From Gammaproteobacteria bacterium (GTDB lineage Bacteria; Pseudomonadota; Gammaproteobacteria; SZUA-229), in NCBI GenBank assembly GCA_016764035.1, contig JAESSQ010000143.1, positions 1 through 25,998 of the forward strand: a stretch of DNA of 25,998 nt, given 5' to 3'. A program made the translations under genes and the position numbers. Below, in pieces: positions 7,365-13,513 of the stretch. Each line of letters starts with the position of its first letter. Position 1 is the first letter of the stretch. The notes under the pieces were generated by a model. The model was not told the DNA's origin and made no database searches. It saw only the letters and a list, made by a program, of their open reading frames with translations.

Positions 7365-8096
7365 ATGACAACAATGGCAGACACAGCCCATAGTGAACCG
7401 GCGATTTATGTGTACGAAGCGCCTTTGCGCATCTGGCACTGGATCAATGCCTTAGCGATACTTACGCTTGCTTTTACCGGTTATTTCATCGGCTCGCCTT
7501 TCCCGACTATGCCGGGCGAGGCAAGTGGTGGCTACAGTGGAGAGGCTAATTATTTAATGGGGTATATTCGTTTTGTGCATTTTGCGGCAGCATGGATATT
7601 CATCATTGGATTTCTTGGTAGGTTATATTGGGCAATTGTTGGTAACCATCATGCAAGGCAGTTATTTATGCCGCCGTTTTTTAGCGCAAGTTTCTGGGAA
7701 GGTGTTTTCCACGAAGCTAAATGGTATTTGTTTATGGTGAAAGAGCCTCGTAAGTATACTGGGCACAATCCAATGGCAGTGCTGTTCATGTTTGGTATTT
7801 TAGTGTGGGGAACAGTATTCATGATCTTTACCGGGCTTGCTTTATATGGCGAAGGTGCGGGTATGGATAGCTGGATATATACCTATTTCAGCGGCTGGAT
7901 TATTCCATTGTTTGGTCAAAGTCAGGATGTTCATACCTTCCATCATTTGGGCATGTGGTTTATTCTCATGTTTGTAATGATGCATATCTACGTTGCAATC
8001 CGTGAAGATATCATGTCACGTCAATCATTAATCAGTACCATGGTAAGTGGCTGGAGAATGTTTAAAGACGATCGTGATGTGGATGATGGTCATTGA
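7365..8096 (+). CDS. hoxZ: Hydrogenase b-type cytochrome subunit (HoxZ/HyaC/HupC)
   Basis: A 243-residue integral membrane dihaem cytochrome b that anchors the hydrogenase and delivers electrons to the quinone pool. Four membrane helices can be seen, starting with RIWHWINALAILTLAFTGYFIG (His25), then FVHFAAAWIFIIGFLGRLYWAI, then a segment around MAVLFMFGILVWGTVFMIFTGLALYG, and last FHHLGMWFILMFVMMHIYVAIRED. Histidines in helices 1, 2 and 4 supply the haem ligands in this family. A loop with GSPFPTMPGEASGGYSGE between the first two helices matches family members. It begins 13 nt after hoxG with AAGGGG upstream, and a strong terminator follows, so it closes the structural operon. Confidence 0.97.
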   Translation: MTTMADTAHSEPAIYVYEAPLRIWHWINALAILTLAFTGYFIGSPFPTMPGEASGGYSGEANYLMGYIRFVHFAAAWIFIIGFLGRLYWAIVGNHHARQLFMPPFFSASFWEGVFHEAKWYLFMVKEPRKYTGHNPMAVLFMFGILVWGTVFMIFTGLALYGEGAGMDSWIYTYFSGWIIPLFGQSQDVHTFHHLGMWFILMFVMMHIYVAIREDIMSRQSLISTMVSGWRMFKDDRDVDDGH

Positions 8097-8137
8097 TTGA
8101 TAGTCAGTTGATATTCTTTTGAGTATTAATAGTTAGT

Positions 8138-8171
8138 AAAAAAATCGCGGCCATGTGCCGCGATTTTTTTT
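8138..8171. terminator. Rho-independent terminator after hoxKGZ
   Basis: TCGCGGC (8145-8151) pairs with GCCGCGA (8157-8163) around the loop CATGT; seven A before and eight T after extend the stem to 14 bp. The T-run (8164-8171) makes it a strong terminator on the plus strand, and the A-run would allow it to work on the minus strand too. Confidence 0.92.
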
Positions 8172-8214
8172 GTAGTAAGATACGCCTCGATAAAAACTAA
8201 TAAAGAGAGAATTT

Positions 8215-8763
8215 ATGAATCTTGACAGAGTAAGTTCTGGAAATAATGTTCCGAACGAGATAAACGTAATTATTGAAATTCCAGCACACGCTGACCCAGT
8301 TAAGTATGAATTGGATAAAGATACGGGCGCGATGTTTGTTGATCGTTTTATGTCGACTGCAATGTACTACCCATGTAATTATGGCTATGTGCCACATACA
8401 TTATCAAAAGATGGTGATCCGGTAGATGTTTTAGTGTTATCACCAGCCCCGTTGATATCAGGTTCGGTGATTCAATGTCGCCCAGTCGGTGTTTTATTGA
8501 TGACTGATGAAGCAGGTGATGACGCAAAAGTATTATCTGTTCCTATTGATAAATTGTGTAAGACGTATCGTAAAGTTGATAGCTATCGAGACTTACCTGA
8601 AGAGATGTTAAATCAAATAGCGCATTTCTTTGAGCACTACAAAGATCTTGATGAAGGCAAGTGGGTGCGTATCGGTGGCTGGGGTGGTGTCGATGAAGCC
8701 AAGCAAGAAATTCTCGATAGTTTGAAATTGTTCCAGGACGCACCAGAAAAGCCAAACTTTTAG
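8215..8763 (+). CDS. ppa: Soluble inorganic pyrophosphatase, family I
   Basis: A 182-residue family I pyrophosphatase hydrolysing PPi to two phosphates in the cytoplasm, which pulls biosynthetic reactions forward, including the ADP-glucose synthesis that precedes glycogen formation. The metal-binding signature DGDPVDVLVLSP is present, along with the substrate-binding EIPAHADPVKYELDKDTGAMFVDRF at the N-terminus and NYGYVPHTL. Near the C-terminus HYKDLDEGKWVRIGGWGG fits the KxLExGKWVKxxGW motif. The length suits the bacterial hexameric type (E. coli 176 residues). GAGAG lies upstream of the ATG. It stands alone between the hydrogenase terminator and the cydA promoter region. Confidence 0.97.
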   Translation: MNLDRVSSGNNVPNEINVIIEIPAHADPVKYELDKDTGAMFVDRFMSTAMYYPCNYGYVPHTLSKDGDPVDVLVLSPAPLISGSVIQCRPVGVLLMTDEAGDDAKVLSVPIDKLCKTYRKVDSYRDLPEEMLNQIAHFFEHYKDLDEGKWVRIGGWGGVDEAKQEILDSLKLFQDAPEKPNF

Positions 8764-8933
8764 TTTTGATACGTGTGGTTATTAATAAAACTGATCTGAG
8801 ATAACCATATATTTTCTGGAGTAATGCTCAGCTACTAAATGCTTAACAACTATTTGTTTTGTATTAAAGTATTTTTGTATGTTATTAAATAAACCGTAAT
8901 ACCTATTCTTTAGTTGTGCTATTATTTTCGCGG

Positions 8934-8975
8934 TAATTTTTTTGCCTTACGTAATATCTTAAGGTAAAAAAATTA
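8934..8975. repeat. 16-bp inverted repeat upstream of the cydA promoter
   Basis: Arm 8934-8949 (TAATTTTTTTGCCTTA) and arm 8960-8975 (TAAGGTAAAAAAATTA) are complementary over 16 positions with a single G-T pair, around a 10-nt centre. The T-run lies in the 5' arm on both strands, so it does not look like a normal intrinsic terminator for ppa. It lies about 20-60 nt upstream of the predicted cydA -35 box, where an operator or transcript-end hairpin could be. Confidence 0.6.
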
Positions 8976-8992
8976 AGTGTCGTTCTGTGTCA

Positions 8993-9021
8993 TTGTCGCC
9001 AGGCATTTACAGAGATCTAAT
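8993..9021 (+). promoter_or_regulatory. Predicted sigma-70 promoter of cydABX
   Basis: TTGTCG (8993-8998), 17-nt spacer, TCTAAT (9016-9021): 4/6 and 5/6 consensus matches. The start near 9028 leaves a leader of about 30 nt with AGGAAG before the cydA ATG. No clear FNR (TTGAT-N4-ATCAA) site was seen between 8764 and 9057. Confidence 0.4.
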
Positions 9022-9057
9022 AATATAAATTGTTAAAATGTATAGGAAGTAATTTAT

Positions 9058-10647
9058 ATGATTATTGAAGAAGTAGTCGACTTATCACGGTTACAATTTG
9101 CCTTAACCGCACTTTTCCATTTTCTCTTTGTGCCCTTAACGTTAGGATTAACTTTCTTACTAGCGATTATGGAATCTGTTTATGTCATGACTGGCAAACA
9201 GATATATAAAGACATGACCCGCTTCTGGGGTAAATTATTTGGTATTAACTTTGCCCTCGGTGTTGCCACAGGATTAACCATGGAGTTCCAGTTTGGCACT
9301 AACTGGGCTTATTACTCTCACTATGTGGGTGATGTCTTTGGCGCGCCTCTTGCCATAGAAGGCATGATGGCATTTTTTCTTGAGTCCACCTTTGTCGGTC
9401 TTTTCTTCTTTGGCTGGGATCGACTATCAAAAGTCCAGCATTTAATTGTAACCTGGTTGGTTGCTATTGGCTCCAATCTGTCAGCACTTTGGATATTAGT
9501 TGCCAATGCCTGGATGCAAAACCCGGTTGGTGCTGTATTTAATTATGCAACCATGCGTATGGAGCTCACAAGTTTTTCTGAATTGTTACTTAATCCAGTT
9601 GCACAGGTTAAGTTTATTCATACGGTTGCTGCTGGTTACGTTTGCGGTTCAATGTTCGTATTATCAATTTCTGCCTGGTATCTGCTCAAAGGTCGTGATA
9701 TGGCCTTCGCTCGACGATCATTTGCCATTGCCGCAGCGTTTGGTTTTGCATCGATATGTTCGGTTATCTTACTAGGTGATGAAAGTGGATACGAAGCAGG
9801 TGAAGTGCAGAAGATGAAGTTAGCGGCTATTGAAGCTGAGTGGGAGACAGAAGAAGCTCCAGCCGCCTTTACTGTCGTTGGATTTCCCTCTATGGAAGAT
9901 AAGGAAACCCATTACGCCGTAAAAATACCTTATGTATTGGGCATAGTTGCAACACGTTCCTTAGATCATGAAGTACCTGGTATCAAAGAATTGGTAGAAG
10001 GTAGTGAGAAAAGAATACGTACAGGTATGGAAGCGTATCGGTTGATGGCAATAGTGCGTGCAGGTAATGCGACTGATGAAGAATTTAATACTTTTGATCG
10101 GTTGAAAGGTGACCTTGGTTACGCCTTGTTGTTAAAACGTTATACACCTAACGTCATTGACGCAACAGAAGAGCAAATAAAACAAGCGGCTCAGGATACG
10201 ATCCCTAACGTACCCGTATTGTTTTGGGTATTTCGCCTGATGGTTGCTTGCGGCTTCTGGATGTTACTGGTCTTTGGTTTATCGTTTGTTTTTACCAACG
10301 TACGCGGTGGTGTTATGGAAAGGCCATGGTTGTTGAAAATGGCATTTTTTTCATTGCCTTTGCCCTGGGTTGCTATCGAAGCAGGGTGGATTGTCGCAGA
10401 GTATGGACGACAACCATGGAGTATCGGTGAAATACTACCAACATATTTAAGTGCATCGACAGTAACTGTTGGTGATATGTATTTCAGCCTGGCAGGGTTT
10501 TTAATATTTTATTTGTTTTTGTTTATCGTTGAAGTATATCTGATGTTGAAATTCGCCAGGCTTGGGCCAAGTGCGTTACACACAGGTAATTATCATTTTG
10601 AAAATAAATCGCATGACACCGATCTTTTAACTGAGCCATCAAAATAA
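9058..10647 (+). CDS. cydA: Cytochrome bd quinol oxidase subunit I
   Basis: A 529-residue membrane protein carrying haems b558, b595 and d of the cytochrome bd oxidase, which reduces O2 to water with quinol electrons and has very high O2 affinity. Known ligands can be placed with a constant offset of two from E. coli: His21 (H19), His188 (H186), Glu101 (E99) and Glu109 (E107); the haem b558 Met lies in FRLMVACGF. The long Q-loop is present (GDESGYEAGEVQKMKLAAIEAEWETEEAP and on to LGYALLLKRYTPNV), so this is the canonical long-loop bd-I type rather than the short-loop CIO type. The quinol-oxidase hallmark GRQPW occurs in VAEYGRQPWSIGEILPT. The C-terminus FARLGPSALHTGNYHFE matches enterobacterial CydA. 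Start supported by AGGAAG. Confidence 0.98.
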   Translation: MIIEEVVDLSRLQFALTALFHFLFVPLTLGLTFLLAIMESVYVMTGKQIYKDMTRFWGKLFGINFALGVATGLTMEFQFGTNWAYYSHYVGDVFGAPLAIEGMMAFFLESTFVGLFFFGWDRLSKVQHLIVTWLVAIGSNLSALWILVANAWMQNPVGAVFNYATMRMELTSFSELLLNPVAQVKFIHTVAAGYVCGSMFVLSISAWYLLKGRDMAFARRSFAIAAAFGFASICSVILLGDESGYEAGEVQKMKLAAIEAEWETEEAPAAFTVVGFPSMEDKETHYAVKIPYVLGIVATRSLDHEVPGIKELVEGSEKRIRTGMEAYRLMAIVRAGNATDEEFNTFDRLKGDLGYALLLKRYTPNVIDATEEQIKQAAQDTIPNVPVLFWVFRLMVACGFWMLLVFGLSFVFTNVRGGVMERPWLLKMAFFSLPLPWVAIEAGWIVAEYGRQPWSIGEILPTYLSASTVTVGDMYFSLAGFLIFYLFLFIVEVYLMLKFARLGPSALHTGNYHFENKSHDTDLLTEPSK

Positions 10648-10661
10648 AGCAGGAGTAACGT

Positions 10662-11759
10662 ATGCCAGATTTAGAAACTCTACAAATACTTTGGTGGGCG
10701 CTGATTGGATTCATGTTCATTGCGTTTGCGTTGACCGATGGTTTTGATTTTGGTGTAGGTATTTTGCTACCGTTTGCTGCGAAAACGGATACAGAAAGGC
10801 GTATATTAATTAATGCCATAGCACCCCACTGGGACGGTAATCAGGTATGGTTCGTATTGGCTGCAGGTTCGGTTTTTGCGGCCTGGCCACCGGTTTATGG
10901 CACTGCTTTTTCACTAATGTATGTACCGTTGATGCTTATTTTATACGCATTGTTTTTACGTCCAGTAGGTTTTGACTACCGAAGTAAAATAGAAGACTCG
11001 CGTTGGCGTACTTTTTGGGACTGGGGTATATTCGTGGGTAGTTTCGTTCCTGCGTTTTTATTCGGTGTTGCTTTTGGAAACTTATTCCTAGGTATGCCTT
11101 TTTACTTTGATGAATTTGAGCGTGCATTTGTTTCAGGGACATTGTTGGGCATGTTGCACCCATTTGCACTACTAAGTGGTGTCCTTAGTTTGTCACTATT
11201 GGTATTACATGGTGCAACTTACGCGTCATGGCGTACCGAAGGTATCGTAAAACAGAGGTTATCATCATACGCTTTTTCAGCATCGATGATTGCGATGGTA
11301 TCTTTTATAGGTGGTGGTGTCTGGTTAATGGGAATAAATGGTTACAGTGAAGGGCCTGGTAATACAGTGTTACACGGAGAAGGTCTTTGGTTAAATATTT
11401 ATGATAATTGGCACATGCTGGCGTTGCCGTTAACCGGTCTTATAGGATTAGTCATCGCTAGCCGTAACGCAGGAAGCTCGCCGCCACTTGCATTCTTGGG
11501 TAGTTCTGTAGCAATAATAGGCGTTATGGCAACTGCTGGTGTCACGCTGTTTCCTTTTCTGGTGCCTTCTTCAACAGCTATCAACGATAGTATTACTATC
11601 TACAATGGCTCATCTAGTCAATACACCCTTACAGTTATGATGTGGGCTGCCGCTGTCTTTATGCCGATGATTGTGGTTTATACATTGTGGTGTTATCGTG
11701 CCATGTGGGGCCGTATAACTGAAAAGCACATTGAACAGAACAGTCACTCACTTTATTAG
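10662..11759 (+). CDS. cydB: Cytochrome bd quinol oxidase subunit II
   Basis: A 365-residue polytopic membrane protein, the haem-poor partner that stabilises CydA in the bd oxidase. The N-terminus LWWALIGFMFIAFALTDGFDFGVGILLPF is the family signature, followed by NAIAPHWDGNQVWFVLAAGSVFAAWP. Conserved RPVGFDYRSK and the later TAGVTLFPFLVPSS and SSSQYTLTVMMWAAAVFMPMIVVYT segments are also seen. It begins 14 nt after cydA with CAGGAG in front of the ATG. Slightly shorter than the E. coli protein (379 residues), with no visible defect. Confidence 0.98.
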   Translation: MPDLETLQILWWALIGFMFIAFALTDGFDFGVGILLPFAAKTDTERRILINAIAPHWDGNQVWFVLAAGSVFAAWPPVYGTAFSLMYVPLMLILYALFLRPVGFDYRSKIEDSRWRTFWDWGIFVGSFVPAFLFGVAFGNLFLGMPFYFDEFERAFVSGTLLGMLHPFALLSGVLSLSLLVLHGATYASWRTEGIVKQRLSSYAFSASMIAMVSFIGGGVWLMGINGYSEGPGNTVLHGEGLWLNIYDNWHMLALPLTGLIGLVIASRNAGSSPPLAFLGSSVAIIGVMATAGVTLFPFLVPSSTAINDSITIYNGSSSQYTLTVMMWAAAVFMPMIVVYTLWCYRAMWGRITEKHIEQNSHSLY

Positions 11760-11769
11760 AGGAAAGCAT

Positions 11770-11874
11770 ATGTGGTATTTCACATGGTTATTAGGTGTTT
11801 TACTCGCAGCCTCTTTTGCGATTATCAACGTTATGTGGTTAGAAATTAATCATGTTGTTGATGAAGATGACTAA
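11770..11874 (+). CDS. cydX: Cytochrome bd accessory peptide CydX
   Basis: A 34-codon gene 10 nt after the cydB stop, preceded by AGAGGAAAG. The peptide is one membrane helix starting MWYFTWLLGVLLAASFAIIN and ending in an acidic tail (VVDEDD). The MWYFxWxLGxLLAxSF pattern and a Glu (ALE in E. coli, here WLE) after the helix match CydX, the third subunit that stabilises the haems of bd-I oxidases. It is the last gene of the cyd operon. Confidence 0.93.
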   Translation: MWYFTWLLGVLLAASFAIINVMWLEINHVVDEDD

Positions 11875-11898
11875 GAAGTTGCTACAACTTTTTACTTT

Positions 11899-11933
11899 TC
11901 GCGCCGTTTAGAAATTCGAAATTTTAGGCGCGA
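11899..11933. terminator. Stem-loop after cydX, possible transcription end
   Basis: TCGCGCC (11899-11905) pairs perfectly with GGCGCGA (11927-11933), with a second inner pairing AAATT/AATTT (11912-11924). There is no T-run after it on the plus strand, so it could end transcripts only weakly, or protect the cydABX mRNA 3' end. Confidence 0.45.
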
Positions 11934-11999
11934 TTATTGGTGAAATAAATAGAATTATTATAGCGATTAATAATACGTTTTTAAATTTGGAGGTATGCC

Positions 12000-12968
12000 A
12001 TGTCTGAAATGAGTTACCTCAGTGTTATCGAACGCTACCATGAATATGGTGAGCACATCCGTGAGTTGCTGGCTTCAATTGCTACCGGCATTGTTAGCAA
12101 GCGACTCTGTGAGGACGAAAGTGCGTTATCTGAAGCCATTGTTTCTATAGTAGAACATTATCCTTTTGTTGATCATATCTATTTACTAGATAAAAATGGT
12201 CAACAACTTACACCTATCCTGAAAAAAAATGGTAAGCCTTTTAAAAAAGGCCATGGTGTTGGAACGGATCGAAGCCAACGACCTTATTATAAAAAAGCTT
12301 TAAAACATAACGAAAATGACGTAAGTATAAGTAAGCCTTATTTTTCGAATATAGGTCAACATCTTTGCGTCTCTGCGGTTACGCGTTGCTGTGATGATGA
12401 TAGTGTTTTTGTTGTTGTCGATATTGATTTACGAGAAATTATTGAGTTTCTCATGGGTGATAGCCTGCGTGGTCGTTTTCATCCATTATTCAAAGTTATT
12501 TATAGCTTAATAGCTATTGGGTTGTTTACAGTCGTCGGCGTTCTGTTGTTTTTTGCTTTCAGAGAAATAATGGACATGTTTGGCGGATTGGGTAGCAGGG
12601 AGTCAATTTACCTTAAGCCGTTTAGTGTGATTATATTTCTTACACTAGCATTGGCTATATTCGATTTAGGTAAAACGACCATCGAAGAAGAAGTGTTAAT
12701 GCACAAAGATATTTTTCGGCATAGTTCTACGCGCCGAACGATTACCCGTTTTATCGCTGCAATTTTAATCGCCGTTTCTATCGAAGCGCTATTGTTAATG
12801 TTTAAATCAGCACTGGGTAATGGTGAAAATATTCAGGCTGCAGTGTGGATGATGTTTTCTGCCGTCGGGTTATTGGTTGGCTTAGGTATCTACGTGTACC
12901 TCGGTGCACGGGCGGAGTCTTTTTTGAGAAACACTTATGGAATGGAGTCTCACAGGAAGGATGATTGA
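12000..12968 (+). CDS. Membrane protein with N-terminal Cache/PDC-like sensor domain and four helices
   Basis: A 322-residue protein with no recognised effector domain. Residues 1-155 resemble a PDC/Cache ligand-sensing domain: DHIYLLDKNGQQLTP (58-72), GVGTDRSQRPYYKKAL (86-101), a close analogue of the Cache DxxxRPWY motif, then ISKPYFS (110-116) and LCVSAVT with FVVVDIDL (136-144). Four hydrophobic helices follow at about 164-187, 207-224, 250-268 and 281-302. There is no signal peptide or N-terminal helix before the sensor domain. The second inter-helix loop (225-249, many Lys/Arg) and the C-terminus are positively charged, which by the positive-inside rule puts the sensor domain in the cytoplasm. 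Cysteines 37, 123, 130 and 131 lie in it. Start supported by TTTGGAGGT. Likely separate from the cyd operon, 125 nt upstream. Function unknown; ligand sensing is an inference. Confidence 0.75.
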   Translation: MSEMSYLSVIERYHEYGEHIRELLASIATGIVSKRLCEDESALSEAIVSIVEHYPFVDHIYLLDKNGQQLTPILKKNGKPFKKGHGVGTDRSQRPYYKKALKHNENDVSISKPYFSNIGQHLCVSAVTRCCDDDSVFVVVDIDLREIIEFLMGDSLRGRFHPLFKVIYSLIAIGLFTVVGVLLFFAFREIMDMFGGLGSRESIYLKPFSVIIFLTLALAIFDLGKTTIEEEVLMHKDIFRHSSTRRTITRFIAAILIAVSIEALLLMFKSALGNGENIQAAVWMMFSAVGLLVGLGIYVYLGARAESFLRNTYGMESHRKDD

Positions 12969-12995
12969 CGAATTTCCTGGAAGAAAATTCAGTCA
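12966..12995 (+). other. Small stem-loop overlapping the stop of the membrane sensor gene
   Basis: TGAC-GAATTT (12966-12975) pairs with AAATTC-A-GTCA (12985-12995) with one bulged A. It starts on the TGA stop codon. No T-run follows, so its role as terminator is doubtful. Confidence 0.3.
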
Positions 12996-13061
12996 TTGAT
13001 GATTTAAATTGAGAATGAAGACTTCTGTTAAACTCAAATGCTAACTTGAATAGAGATAACT

Positions 13062-13457
13062 ATGAAAACAATACAATCTGATAAATTAATTGAAGAATTT
13101 GTTCGTGGGCCATTAGGCTGTAATTGCCCGGCAAAAGTTTTTGAGCAGATTGACATAGTAGATAATCCTACTGAATTTGAAGATTTTTCCGCCAATGATT
13201 TGATTAAAATTGGCGGCATATTGTTGGTGTTGACACTAAAAGTTGATGACTGGATATCTATTCAACCTAGGTTGGAAGCTATATTTAAACGTGGCATTGA
13301 GTTACGCGACACATTGAAATTTAATCGTTTTAGACTCGTGGTCGCAACAGAGGATGCAAAAAAAGCAGCACAGTCTCTAGAGGAACACTTTACTACGTTT
13401 AATGCGATGGATGAAAAAATTCATCTACATGTAGTAACACCAGACCAGTTACCGTAA
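13062..13457 (+). CDS. Conserved-looking small protein with CxCP motif, function unknown
   Basis: A 131-residue cytoplasmic protein with no signal or membrane helix. I do not recognise the family. Its clearest mark is GPLGCNCPAKVFEQI at residues 16-30, with Cys20 and Cys22; these are the only cysteines. The remainder alternates predicted strands (IGGILLVLTLKV, FRLVVATE, IHLHVVTP) with amphipathic helices (RLEAIFKRGIELRDTL, DAKKAAQSLEEHFTTF), the pattern of a small alpha/beta sandwich. A CxC pair next to Pro could bind a metal or take part in thiol chemistry, but nothing else supports this. It lies 93 nt after the membrane sensor gene on the same strand and could share its transcript. Ribosome binding site (GAGAT) is weak. 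Good coding character (regular codon use, no frameshift) supports a real gene. Confidence 0.75.
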   Translation: MKTIQSDKLIEEFVRGPLGCNCPAKVFEQIDIVDNPTEFEDFSANDLIKIGGILLVLTLKVDDWISIQPRLEAIFKRGIELRDTLKFNRFRLVVATEDAKKAAQSLEEHFTTFNAMDEKIHLHVVTPDQLP

Positions 13458-13461
13458 ATAT

Positions 13462-13509
13462 ATCTGTTCATTCACTGTGAGTTATCACGCTCACAATGAA
13501 TGAACAGAT
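13462..13509. terminator. Long hairpin between convergent genes, probable bidirectional transcription end
   Basis: Arms 13462-13481 and 13490-13509 are complementary over 20 positions with one mismatch, around the 8-nt loop TTATCACG. It fills the gap between the CxCP gene stop (13457) and the pgi stop (13514). No long T-run is present on either side, so it may act as mRNA 3'-end hairpin for both genes. Confidence 0.7.
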
Positions 13510-13513
13510 CGTT

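Noticed and set aside
8764..9057. FNR/ANR or ArcA box upstream of cydA
   Set aside because: No good TTGAT-N4-ATCAA match was found by eye, so no redox regulator site is claimed.
11899..11933. Strong intrinsic terminator after cydX
   Set aside because: The stem is good but there is no T-run; kept only as a low-confidence stem-loop.
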